A DNA stretch of 64,000 nt. It comes from Vibrio cortegadensis. GTDB taxonomy: Bacteria; Pseudomonadota; Gammaproteobacteria; Enterobacterales; Vibrionaceae. A program made the translations under genes and the position numbers. Shown piece by piece: positions 1-8,121 of the stretch; position 1 is the stretch's first letter; the number at the start of each line of letters is the position of its first letter. The notes under the pieces are model-generated. The model was not told the origin of the DNA. It searched no databases and saw nothing but the letters and a program-made list of their open reading frames with translations. The stretch spans positions 806,001 through 870,000 of the forward strand of contig NZ_AP025473.1 of NCBI RefSeq assembly GCF_024347395.1, in the 5' to 3' direction.

Positions 1-944
1 CACCGACCTCCATTCTTGTTCTGATGGAAAAAATAGGTGATCTTCTTCCTGCAGGTGTGGTGAATATCGTGAATGGTTACGGTGCCGAAGTGGGTCAGGC
101 TCTTGCAACCAGTAACCGTGTTGCCAAGCTTGCATTTACAGGCTCAACCGATGTTGGGCACCATATTTTGAAATGTGCAGCAGAGAGTTTGATTCCATCC
201 ACTGTTGAGTTAGGAGGCAAATCGCCAAATATCTACTTCCCAGATATTTTTGATCACGAAGATGCCTATCTAGATAAATGTATCGAAGGGATGCTACTCG
301 CCTTTTTCAATCAAGGGGAGGTATGTACGTGTCCATCTCGTGTGCTGATCCATGAATCTGTTTATGACAAATTCATTGCCAAAGTGGTGGCGAGAGCTCA
401 AACGATCAAGCAAGGAAACCCACTGGACACTGACTGTCAGGTTGGAGCACAAGCATCACAAGAGCAGTTTGATAAGATCTTGAGCTACCTAGAAATTGGT
501 AAGCAAGAAGGTGCGGAAGTCTTGATAGGCGGTGAGATCGCCCAGCAAGAAGAAGGACTAAACAAAGGTTACTATATCCAGCCGACTATGCTTGCAGGCC
601 ACAATAAAATGCGAGTTTTCCAAGAAGAGATATTTGGGCCAGTGATTGCAATTACGACCTTCAAAGATGAAGCGGAAGCGTTGGAAATAGCTAATGATAC
701 CGAATATGGCCTTGGTGCGGGTGTATGGACTCGTGACGCGAACTTAGCTTATCGAATGGGAAGGAACATAGAAGCTGGTCGTATTTGGGTAAATTGCTAT
801 CATGCCTATCCAGCACATGCAGCATTTGGTGGTTACAAAAAGTCAGGTATTGGACGTGAAACTCATAAAATGATGCTAGATCACTATCAAAATACCAAGA
901 ACTTGTTGATTAGCTATGATGTTAATCCACTGGGTTTCTTCTAG
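1..944 (+). CDS. aldB: Aldehyde dehydrogenase AldB, C-terminal part (5' end outside window)
   Basis: NAD(P)-dependent aldehyde dehydrogenase that oxidises aldehydes such as acetaldehyde to the acid in the cytoplasm. The frame is open from base 3 and reads in the middle of the Rossmann domain, so roughly the first 200 residues of a ~510-residue enzyme are missing; the internal Met at base 24 is not the true start. Seen: general-base region ELGGKSPN, catalytic cysteine in NQGEVCTCPSR (codon 324-326), EEIFGPV cofactor motif, and a C-terminus (HAAFGGYKKSGIGRETHKMM) nearly the same as E. coli AldB as I recall it. A strong terminator follows. The iron alcohol dehydrogenases 3-6 kb downstream could supply aldehydes, but are not in an operon with it. 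Paralogues such as ExaC remain possible. Confidence 0.9.
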   Translation, partial: PTSILVLMEKIGDLLPAGVVNIVNGYGAEVGQALATSNRVAKLAFTGSTDVGHHILKCAAESLIPSTVELGGKSPNIYFPDIFDHEDAYLDKCIEGMLLAFFNQGEVCTCPSRVLIHESVYDKFIAKVVARAQTIKQGNPLDTDCQVGAQASQEQFDKILSYLEIGKQEGAEVLIGGEIAQQEEGLNKGYYIQPTMLAGHNKMRVFQEEIFGPVIAITTFKDEAEALEIANDTEYGLGAGVWTRDANLAYRMGRNIEAGRIWVNCYHAYPAHAAFGGYKKSGIGRETHKMMLDHYQNTKNLLISYDVNPLGFF

Positions 945-1002
945 AGTGAACGATTTGCTCCTTATACTCATGTTTAGATAGTCATTTATTGTTCGATTCA
1001 AT

Positions 1003-1045
1003 AAGCCCTCATTATCGGTTAATGGTGATGAGGGCTTTGTTGTTT
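1003..1045 (+). terminator. Rho-independent terminator of aldB
   Basis: Ten-base perfect stem AAGCCCTCAT (1003-1012) with ATGAGGGCTT (1028-1037), followed by a T-rich run. Confidence 0.85.
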
Positions 1046-1159
1046 GGAACGATGAATAATGGCATTGGCTAACCTCTGTTTTTGAAAGACGTTTTATGTT
1101 TGATTCCATCTGATCATGGTAATCTGCTGCTGTTGAATTGAATAAATAAGGACAGAGAA

Positions 1160-2236
1160 ATGGCGAAGGATTTACGTGCTCAGTGCAATGTGGTGGTTTC
1201 AGGGAATGAGGAGCTTTCGCCTGCATTACTATTTCAGAAAATGGCTCAGTGGTGTGAAGCGAATAATGTTGAACATGACATTTATGGGGAAGGGGAATTA
1301 ATACAAGGTTTTGAACAAAAAGTCGCGGATTTACTTGGTTTTGAATCTGCGGTTTTTGTTGTGACAGGCACAATGACTCAACCAACCGCTCTTCAACTTG
1401 TTTGCCAAGAGAAGAACAATAATTTAGTCGCGATGCACCCTTCAAGCCATATCTATTGCCATGAACGCCAAGGTTATCAACTTCAAAATCGGTTTAATAT
1501 TCTTCCCATTGGCGATCCATTTAGAACATGGGGAGTGAGTGATCTTACTCATTGGCCTGATGATATCGCAGCGGTTTTATACGAGTTGCCGATGCGTGAA
1601 ATTGGTGGTCAGTTACCTAAGTGGGATGAGTTACAAGCCGTCAAAGATCACTGTTTGCAGCAAGGGATCCATTTACACATGGATGGCGCTCGTTTGTGGG
1701 AGTGTGCGGCGTACTACCAGAAGAGCTACCAAGAAATTGCTCAAGGCTTTAATACCGCTTATGTCTCGTTGTATAAGGGCATTAATGGTTTGGGGGGCTC
1801 GCTGTTATTAGGAGATAAAGCGTTTATTGAAAAAGCGTCGATGTGGATGAAAAGACAAGGGGGAAATGTTTATCATCGCAGTCCCTATATTGCCTCTGCG
1901 GCGATGCAGTTTGACGAAAGACTTACACAGATGCCTGCTCTATATGAACGCACGCAACAGATCTATCAGTTATTCTCTGAATATCCTTTATTCACTTTAA
2001 ACCCATCACAACCGCAGGCAAATATGCTGCATTTCTATCTGCCCGTTAGCTATGAGAATGCTCTGGTTCTGCGTAACCGACTCGCTGAAGAGAAAGGTAT
2101 TTGGCTCGGTTACCCGCAAATTACGGCCTTGCCAGATCAGTCAATGATAGAGTGGTATGTGGGGGATCGCCTATTAGCAATGTCTGATAGAGAGTTGAAA
2201 AGTATTTTAGATTGGCTAGTACATGAAATGGCGTAA
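1160..2236 (+). CDS. Threonine aldolase-like PLP enzyme (beta-eliminating lyase family)
   Basis: Fold-type I PLP enzyme of the threonine aldolase family, expected to cleave L-threonine, L-allo-threonine or a related beta-hydroxy amino acid to glycine plus an aldehyde. Seen: 358 residues, HMDGARLWE (the Asp that pairs with the PLP nitrogen) and the Schiff-base lysine about residue 206 in SLYKGINGLGG. Start ATG has AAGGA about 8 bases upstream. It stands alone between terminators. It differs from E. coli LtaE in the middle and has a long C-terminal half, so the exact substrate is unknown. If it does release acetaldehyde, the neighbouring aldB would fit as next step; this is inference from position only. 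Confidence 0.8.
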   Translation: MAKDLRAQCNVVVSGNEELSPALLFQKMAQWCEANNVEHDIYGEGELIQGFEQKVADLLGFESAVFVVTGTMTQPTALQLVCQEKNNNLVAMHPSSHIYCHERQGYQLQNRFNILPIGDPFRTWGVSDLTHWPDDIAAVLYELPMREIGGQLPKWDELQAVKDHCLQQGIHLHMDGARLWECAAYYQKSYQEIAQGFNTAYVSLYKGINGLGGSLLLGDKAFIEKASMWMKRQGGNVYHRSPYIASAAMQFDERLTQMPALYERTQQIYQLFSEYPLFTLNPSQPQANMLHFYLPVSYENALVLRNRLAEEKGIWLGYPQITALPDQSMIEWYVGDRLLAMSDRELKSILDWLVHEMA

Positions 2237-2259
2237 GTAACGCATGGCTGAAATAAGTG

Positions 2260-2287
2260 GGGGGAGTGACTGTCTCTCCCCCTTTCC
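2260..2287. terminator. Terminator between convergent genes
   Basis: GGGGGAG (2260-2266) pairs with CTCCCCC (2276-2282), then TTTCC. It sits between the stop codons of the aldolase-like gene and the pseudouridine synthase and may serve both. Confidence 0.7.
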
Positions 2288-2290
2288 ATT

Positions 2291-3985
2291 TTAAAAGTCA
2301 GCTTCAGCTTGAAATTGCATAATTTCTTTTGTGATCGGGTGTTCAAGCTCTAGAGTTTCAGCATGCAGATGAAGACGATCTGCTTTTAAGCCATACAAAT
2401 CGTCCCCAACAATCGGCATGTTTAAACCTAAATGATGGGCACAATGGACGCGAAGTTGATGGGTTCTACCTGTTTTTGGATACAAATGAACTTTGGTTTT
2501 TCCAGATTGACGTCCCACCACTTGCCACTTGGTCTCGGCGGGTTTTCCATGTTCAAAACATACTAACTGCCTTGGTCGGTCGTAGAGATCACCGCGCATT
2601 GGTAGTGTAATCACGCCTTCATCTTGCTCTAATTCACCATCAATAAGTGCGATATAGCGTTTTTTTACACTACGGCTGATAAACTGTTTTTGTAAGCTTT
2701 TGTTTGCTCGTTTTGAAAGAACAATCACCATTAATCCAGATGTCGACATGTCTAAACGGTGCACAATGAGCGGCCCTGTTGCATCGGGAAATTGTTGTTT
2801 CATGCGTAGATAAACAGAATCTTCGATGGTTTTCCCTGGAACAGAAAGGAATTCGGCGGGCTTGTTTACAACTGCGATGTCGTCATCTTGATAAATAATC
2901 TCGACAGTTTTTCCTTCGGCAGGGTTATTCAGTAGTGGATTATCATCAATCTCCATTCCCTCAAGCATGTGACCTAATATGGGGTGGCATTTCCCCATAC
3001 ATGCTGCGTAGAATTTTTTATGTTGACGTATTTCCGATTTAGGTGCGCTGCCCCACCAAAATTCAGCCATTGCGATAGGCTTCATCTTATGTTTAAAAGC
3101 AAATTGCAGCAGTTTTGGTGCCGCACATTCGCCAGCACCTGCGGGTGGAACGTGGTTTGGCATCTGCTTGAAAATCGCCCCTAAGCTTTTTTCTTCGCCA
3201 TCGATCTTTAAGAATCGATATTGATCGAACAGCTTGTTTTGTAAAGCATTGGAAAGTTGCTTACGGGTCTGTTTTAGATCCACGATCGGATCCGTGACGC
3301 TCAGTAATTGCTGCTGCGCGAGATCAATTCTCTCTTGCCAGTGTGATTTAAGGGCTTTGAGCTGATTTTTTTCTGCGACACTCTCTCTGCTCAGTTGAAT
3401 ACTGAGAGCGGTAAAGTCGTCATCGGTTAAATTCGTTTCACCTTGAGCTCGTCGCTCCTTTCTCGATTTTCTACCCTCAATCATCAAGTTGCGATGAGCT
3501 TCAATTTCCGCTAATGAATTGGCTGTTTCTGATGCAAGGTGTCGTTCGTATTCATCAATTTTGGGATCTGCTTGTAACTCTTTCAATCTGTTGCTTACTT
3601 GGGTTACTTCATCCAGTTCGTTTCTGAAAAAGCCATCTTCAGCGAGCATATCAAACACAGGTGGCACAAAATGAGGCAGTAAGTTGCGGTCTGCAATTTT
3701 TCCAGAAAAAGCAGAAAGGAAACCGATCTCGCCTTGTGAGTTTTCGACGACCAAAACACCGAACATTTTTCCTATTGCGGGTGCTGCTGGATCTTGCGCA
3801 TCCTCGGCTACACCGAAATTATGGTGCCATTCTGTTTGAGAGAGCAAATGCTGTTGGAGTTGTTCAGCTGCCAGAATGCACAAGGGATGTGGTTGATAGT
3901 AAAATGGAAACGTAAAACGCTCAGGAAAAGTATAGGTTTCAATGGATTGATTGAAAGGGGTAAAGCAGTCTGTTGAGCTGTGCAT
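2291..3985 (-). CDS. RluA-family pseudouridine synthase with long N-terminal extension
   Basis: Converts uridine to pseudouridine in rRNA or tRNA. The catalytic domain lies in the C-terminal third: VHRLDMSTSG holds the catalytic Asp at about residue 412, and the RTHQLRVH motif typical of RluA/RluC/RluD follows. Residues 1 to about 340 have no S4 domain; they include a charged, likely coiled-coil stretch (about 110-250, rich in Glu, Lys, Arg and Gln) and a cysteine-containing part (GAGECAAPKLL, CMGKCHPI). At 564 residues it is about twice the length of E. coli RluA. This long form is known in vibrios and relatives, but its RNA target is not something I can read here. The Shine-Dalgarno is weak. 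No operon partner. Confidence 0.85.
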   Translation of the reverse strand: MHSSTDCFTPFNQSIETYTFPERFTFPFYYQPHPLCILAAEQLQQHLLSQTEWHHNFGVAEDAQDPAAPAIGKMFGVLVVENSQGEIGFLSAFSGKIADRNLLPHFVPPVFDMLAEDGFFRNELDEVTQVSNRLKELQADPKIDEYERHLASETANSLAEIEAHRNLMIEGRKSRKERRAQGETNLTDDDFTALSIQLSRESVAEKNQLKALKSHWQERIDLAQQQLLSVTDPIVDLKQTRKQLSNALQNKLFDQYRFLKIDGEEKSLGAIFKQMPNHVPPAGAGECAAPKLLQFAFKHKMKPIAMAEFWWGSAPKSEIRQHKKFYAACMGKCHPILGHMLEGMEIDDNPLLNNPAEGKTVEIIYQDDDIAVVNKPAEFLSVPGKTIEDSVYLRMKQQFPDATGPLIVHRLDMSTSGLMVIVLSKRANKSLQKQFISRSVKKRYIALIDGELEQDEGVITLPMRGDLYDRPRQLVCFEHGKPAETKWQVVGRQSGKTKVHLYPKTGRTHQLRVHCAHHLGLNMPIVGDDLYGLKADRLHLHAETLELEHPITKEIMQFQAEADF

Positions 3986-4079
3986 GGTTTTCTATCTTTT
4001 TGAGCGAGTAGTGATAATTGGCAATGGTGAAACAAGGCACCTGCAATGTGAGGCGCCAAGTTTAACTCTTCACTTTAGA

Positions 4080-4127
4080 TAGGTCACGATATTGTTAGGT
4101 CACTATATTGCCAAGTTACTATTTTGG
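4080..4127. repeat. Imperfect 16-17 bp tandem repeat over the 3' end of the downstream ADH gene
   Basis: TAGGTCACGATATTGT (4080-4095) is followed by TAGGTCACTATATTGCC (4096-4112) and a decayed third unit AAGTTACTATTTTGG, which runs over the stop codon of the minus-strand gene ending at 4119. Confidence 0.6.
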
Positions 4128-5366
4128 CTCTGGCAGGGCTTCATCCATGACAGTGGCTGGAGTCATCATGGATCTTAAAAGTTGTTCGCACTGCTTTTTG
4201 CCCATATAAACAGGGACAGGGTAGTTATGGTGAGCTTCTTTGAGAGCAAGTTTCGTCAAATGTGATATATCATTTTCAACCAACATATCTAGCGTTGCTG
4301 GGATTTTTAATTGTTGCTGCAATTGTCGGACAAGTTGAATGAAAGCTTGCGCTTGTTCTGATTCTGACATCTCTTCATTTGAGTTGCTGGTGGCGCGAAA
4401 TAGTTCCGCTAATTGAGGCTGTGCTGCATGTTGGGAAAAGTCTAAAACGTAGGGTAGAACAATAGCGTTTGCAAGCCCGTGAGGCACACCGTATAACGCA
4501 CCGAGATTATGGGATATAGCATGTACGTAACCCAAGCTCGCTTTCGTAAAGGCAAGGCCAGCGTAGTAAGACGCTATAGCCATGTTTTGTCTGGCCACTA
4601 AGTTTTCACCATTTTCATAGGCTAGGGGTAGGTTTGTCATGACGAGTTTGACCGCTGCTAGCGCATAACCGTTGGTCTCATTTGTCGCGTTCATAGATAG
4701 GTAAGATTCAATCGCATGAGTGAGCGCATCCATCCCGGTCGCCGCCGTGATTGGGCGGGGAAGACCTGCCATGATGCTAGGATCGAGAGCGGCCATCATG
4801 GGAACAAGTTTGGGATCAATTAAAGGCGTTTTCTGATGAGAGTCCGGATCTGACACCACGGCGGCAATCGTCACTTCAGATCCAGTTCCAGCGGTTGTTG
4901 GAATTGCAAATAGAGGGGAAGGGGTTTTCCATACTCGAAACAATCCGGCAAGTTTATGAATCGGTTTTGGGTTATGAACTTTTGCCGCGATGACTTTGGC
5001 GGTATCTATGGGCGAGCCACCTCCAACCGCAAGAATACCATCACACTCACAGCGCAAGTAAATTCTTAGCCCTGCTTCCACTTGTAAATAGGTAGGGTCG
5101 GGTTGGACTTGGCTAAAAATGGCCATTTCCACACCACTGTCTTGAAGTGCCTGTTGGATCGGTTTGAGTAAGCCTAATCGAACAATGCTTTCATCTGTGA
5201 CAAGCAGTAGCTTTTTTATCCCAATGAGTGATATCGCTTCACACAACTCTATCGATGATCCCACGCCCGTAAATAGTGTGGGCTTAGGCATAGGAATCAC
5301 TTTCGCCGCTACTTTGAGCGCTTTCATGTAACTTTTGTATCCAAAAAGCTGTATTTGAGTCGGCAT
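4119..5366 (-). CDS. Iron-containing alcohol dehydrogenase (longer paralogue)
   Basis: Group III NAD-dependent alcohol dehydrogenase. Seen: N-terminal nucleotide-binding GGGSPIDTAK, and the metal site in GMDALTHAIESY (Asp and His) and HAISHNLGALYGVPHG (two His). At 415 residues it has about 20-30 extra N-terminal residues compared with its neighbour at 5585-6733. The ATG start has AGGA six bases upstream. Both ADH genes face the same way, but a terminator at 5532-5560 separates them, so they are probably separate transcripts. The two proteins are clearly diverged, and this one uses less biased codons. Substrate unknown. Confidence 0.88.
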   Translation of the reverse strand: MPTQIQLFGYKSYMKALKVAAKVIPMPKPTLFTGVGSSIELCEAISLIGIKKLLLVTDESIVRLGLLKPIQQALQDSGVEMAIFSQVQPDPTYLQVEAGLRIYLRCECDGILAVGGGSPIDTAKVIAAKVHNPKPIHKLAGLFRVWKTPSPLFAIPTTAGTGSEVTIAAVVSDPDSHQKTPLIDPKLVPMMAALDPSIMAGLPRPITAATGMDALTHAIESYLSMNATNETNGYALAAVKLVMTNLPLAYENGENLVARQNMAIASYYAGLAFTKASLGYVHAISHNLGALYGVPHGLANAIVLPYVLDFSQHAAQPQLAELFRATSNSNEEMSESEQAQAFIQLVRQLQQQLKIPATLDMLVENDISHLTKLALKEAHHNYPVPVYMGKKQCEQLLRSMMTPATVMDEALPEPK

Positions 5367-5531
5367 TCGATGTCCTTGCTATGCTTTATTTCAATTAACA
5401 ATAACAAAGGAATTAGAGTTGGTTAGTTCTTGAGCGCAATTATTTGTAATCAAGCACAGTTTTATTGTGAATTGGCAGCATTAGCAATGCAAAGTAGAGA
5501 TGAAATCGGACGCGAATATAGGCATGAAATG

Positions 5532-5560
5532 AAAAAGCCCTGAACAGAATTCAGGGCTTT
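5532..5560 (-). terminator. Terminator of the 382-residue iron ADH
   Basis: Eleven-base stem: AAAGCCCTGAA at 5534-5544 with TTCAGGGCTTT at 5550-5560; on the minus strand it ends in a T run. Confidence 0.9.
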
Positions 5561-5584
5561 GATTAGGGCAAGGGTAACTAAACG

Positions 5585-6733
5585 TTACATAGCAGCTTCA
5601 AAGATTGCAGAAATTTCTTTGTGCGTTGCTTGTTTAGGGTTAGTGAAACCACAAGCATCTTTAAGTGCGTTATCAGCAAGAACAGAGATGTCTTCTAGTT
5701 TCGCACCAAGGTCTTTAAGACCAGCAGGGATACCAACATCTTTAGAAAGTACGTTGATTGCTTCAAGAGCAGCGTTAGCACCGTCTTCAGCACTCATACC
5801 TTCAACATCAACACCCATTGCTTTTGCAACATCACGTAGGCGCTCAGGACATACTTGTGCGTTGTAGCGTTGTACGTGAGGAAGAAGTACTGCGTTACAT
5901 ACACCGTGTGGAAGGTCGTAGAAACCACCTAGTTGGTGTGCCATTGCGTGTACGTAGCCCAGTGAAGCGTTGTTAAATGCCATACCCGCCATGAATTGTG
6001 CGTAAGCCATTTGGTCGCGAGCTTCAAGATCGTCACCGTTTGCCACTGCTGTACGTAGGTGCGCTTGGATTAGTTCAATCGCTTTAATCGCTACTGCGTC
6101 AGTGATTGGCGTTGCAGCGATAGAAACATATGCTTCGATTGCGTGAGTCAGTGCGTCCATACCTGTTGCTGCTGTTAGAGAAGCAGGCTTAGCAAGCATT
6201 AGCATTGGGTCATTTACAGAGATAAGTGGAGTTGTGTGCTTATCTACGATAGCCATTTTGATGTGGCGAGCTTCATCAGTGATGATGCAGAAGCGAGTCA
6301 TTTCTGAAGCTGTACCCGCAGTCGTGTTGATTGCGATAAGCGGTAGCATTGGTTTTGCAGATTGGTCAACGCCTTCGTAGTCACCGATTTCGCCGCCGTT
6401 AGCCGCAACAAGAGCTACGCCTTTAGCACAATCGTGTGGAGAACCGCCACCAAGAGAGATTACAAAATCACACTCATTTGCAGAAAGCAGTTCAAGACCC
6501 GCTTTTACGTTACCAGTTGTTGGGTTTGGTTGAGTTCCGTCAAATACAACAGTAGCAACTTCACGTTCGTTAAGAAGATCTTGAACTTGTTTCACAACAC
6601 CAATTTGGTTTAGCACTTTATCAGTAACGATTAGGCCTTTTTTGAAGCCTTGAGATTTGATGCTGTCAGCTGCATCAGTTAGGCAGCCTGCGCCCATTAA
6701 GTTAATTGCTGGAATGAAAAATGCACTAGCCAT
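5585..6733 (-). CDS. Iron-containing alcohol dehydrogenase, YiaY/AdhB type
   Basis: NAD-dependent group III alcohol dehydrogenase of 382 residues, the usual family length and close to E. coli YiaY and Zymomonas AdhB types. Seen: LGGGSPHDCAKG nucleotide loop, metal ligands in GMDALTHAIEAY and HAMAHQLGGFYDLPHG. Codon use is strongly biased to the codons of abundant proteins (GGT, AAC, CGT, many GCA/GCT), unlike the ADH next to it, which suggests high expression, perhaps in fermentation. The 5' region holds a partial FNR-like palindrome. A good terminator follows. Likely role is aldehyde reduction or alcohol oxidation; the substrate is not shown by sequence. Confidence 0.9.
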   Translation of the reverse strand: MASAFFIPAINLMGAGCLTDAADSIKSQGFKKGLIVTDKVLNQIGVVKQVQDLLNEREVATVVFDGTQPNPTTGNVKAGLELLSANECDFVISLGGGSPHDCAKGVALVAANGGEIGDYEGVDQSAKPMLPLIAINTTAGTASEMTRFCIITDEARHIKMAIVDKHTTPLISVNDPMLMLAKPASLTAATGMDALTHAIEAYVSIAATPITDAVAIKAIELIQAHLRTAVANGDDLEARDQMAYAQFMAGMAFNNASLGYVHAMAHQLGGFYDLPHGVCNAVLLPHVQRYNAQVCPERLRDVAKAMGVDVEGMSAEDGANAALEAINVLSKDVGIPAGLKDLGAKLEDISVLADNALKDACGFTNPKQATHKEISAIFEAAM

Positions 6734-6815
6734 TGGATAACTCCGTTAGTAAATATTGAATTTTGTATAGTTGTTGAATTGGGTTTAGCTTGTCACATAG
6801 GGGGACTTTTCATTT

Positions 6816-6829
6816 TTGATCTGAGACAA
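6816..6829. promoter_or_regulatory. Possible FNR-like site upstream of the iron ADH
   Basis: TTGATCTGAGACAA matches the FNR consensus TTGAT-N4-ATCAA at 8 of 10 positions, about 85 bases upstream of the ADH start. One half is perfect, the other weak. Chance occurrence is quite possible. Confidence 0.3.
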
Positions 6830-7003
6830 TTTACAAAAGGTACTACCACTTTAGAGTAATAGAGTGTGAGCCCCCTCACTAAGCAAACGGTTGGTTTTTT
6901 TACGTGGTACAAAAATGAAAATTGACATTGATAAGACGCAATCGGTTAACCAACAGAAAGTGATATTACCCTTTGCTATCATAGTGTTATAGGAGTCACA
7001 AAA

Positions 7004-7030
7004 AAGAGCCGCATAAAATATGCGACTCTT
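7004..7030 (-). terminator. Terminator of the 50-residue acidic protein gene
   Basis: CGCAT (7010-7014) pairs with ATGCG (7020-7024) and AAGAG (7004-7008) with CTCTT (7026-7030), with one mismatch between. On the minus strand a run of T follows at once. Confidence 0.75.
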
Positions 7031-7065
7031 TATTTAAAACAAATTATGGCTTTTTATTGAGCAAG

Positions 7066-7218
7066 TTATGTCGGGTTATTCATATCCGATGGCGCTTCAT
7101 CACTGGGGCAGACACTGTCATTTTCTTGCTCTTCATCTTCTTGGTCATCTAATTCCGAATCATAATACTTTACAACAAAAGGCGTTAACATTACGGATGA
7201 TGGTAAAAAATGCTTCAT
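7066..7218 (-). CDS. Small acidic protein of unknown function (50 aa)
   Basis: I do not recognise this protein. It is a 51-codon frame beginning MKHFLPSSVMLTPFVVKYYD and continuing with a very acidic tail rich in Asp and Glu (ELDDQEDEEQEND) with one Cys, ending DMNNPT. Support: GGAG lies six bases upstream of the ATG, and a rho-independent terminator lies about 35 bases after the stop, so it has the parts of a full transcription unit. It is divergent from yjjG, sharing a ~210-base promoter region. No signal peptide or full membrane helix. The longer reading on the other strand here (7068-7265) has no ribosome site and is taken as its shadow. Confidence 0.6.
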   Translation of the reverse strand: MKHFLPSSVMLTPFVVKYYDSELDDQEDEEQENDSVCPSDEAPSDMNNPT

Positions 7219-7430
7219 ATTGGACTCCAATAACAGCTGAATTTAGTTTACGTTATAGAGGCTAAGTCAGTTGCATAAGTTGCGTTGCATCATTTCTTAT
7301 TGCGCTTTTCAACTAGGTTTAATGTTTTTGATCTTTGCTCACAGTTTTTAAGGTCGTGAAAATCATTGAAGAGAAGAACATTCAGTAAAAAACAACTACA
7401 CTACAGCGCAATAAAAATAAGGGAAACGAC

Positions 7431-8105
7431 ATGAAGTACGATTGGATTTTATTTGATGCGGATGAAACGCTGTTCCACTTTGATGCATTTAAAGGAATGC
7501 AGCTTATGTTTTCTCGATTGGGCGTTGATTTCAATGCGCAAGATTTTGCGGTCTACCAAGAAGTGAACCAGCCATTATGGGTTGATTACCAAAATGGTGT
7601 TATTACAGCAAGCGAGCTCAAGCACACTCGTTTTCAGAGTTGGGCCGATCAATTAGAAACAACAACGGCAGCATTGAATAGTGCATTCTTAGAAGCGATG
7701 GCCGATATTTGTACACTATTGCCCGGAGCAAAAGAGTTGATGGAAGCCCTAAATGGAAAAGTGAAGATGGGCATCATCACGAACGGCTTTACTGAACTGC
7801 AAGCCATTCGTTTGGAACGAACAGGGATGAGTGATTACTTCTCTCATGTGGTTATTTCAGAAGAAGTGGGCATCGCTAAGCCTGATATTGGTATTTTTGA
7901 ACATACCCATAACCTGATCGGTCGACCAGAAAAGCAGAGAGTGTTGATGGTCGGCGATAACCCGCATTCAGATGTGCTTGGTGGGTTAAACTTTGGAATT
8001 GAGACATGTTGGCTGAATACAGCTGAAGCGATGAAACCTGAACATATCAACCCTAATTACCAGGTTCGATCTTTGTCTGAATTGCAAGGCATCTTGCTAG
8101 GGTAA
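7431..8105 (+). CDS. yjjG: Pyrimidine 5'-nucleotidase YjjG (HAD family)
   Basis: HAD-superfamily nucleotidase that removes phosphate from UMP, dUMP and dTMP and helps discard non-canonical pyrimidine nucleotides. Seen: motif I FDADETLF with nucleophile Asp9 and Asp11, motif II ITNG, motif III Lys in GIAKPD, motif IV GDNPHSD, and a helical cap between (about 15-95). The 224-residue length and much of the sequence match E. coli YjjG (RLERTG, ISEEVG). AAGGG seven bases upstream supports the ATG. It stands alone, convergent with the GGDEF gene, whose stop is 17 bases away within a TGTTGTGCC/GGCACAACA stem (8111-8134). Confidence 0.95.
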   Translation: MKYDWILFDADETLFHFDAFKGMQLMFSRLGVDFNAQDFAVYQEVNQPLWVDYQNGVITASELKHTRFQSWADQLETTTAALNSAFLEAMADICTLLPGAKELMEALNGKVKMGIITNGFTELQAIRLERTGMSDYFSHVVISEEVGIAKPDIGIFEHTHNLIGRPEKQRVLMVGDNPHSDVLGGLNFGIETCWLNTAEAMKPEHINPNYQVRSLSELQGILLG

Positions 8106-8121
8106 CTCACTGTTGTGCCGC

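Noticed and set aside
876..1445. Minus-strand open frame of 189 codons over the aldB end and the aldolase start
   Set aside because: It overlaps two well-supported genes and a terminator, with no family likeness or ribosome site.
7068..7265. Plus-strand frame of 65 codons
   Set aside because: It is the antisense shadow of the small acidic gene at 7066-7218, which has the better ribosome site and a terminator.
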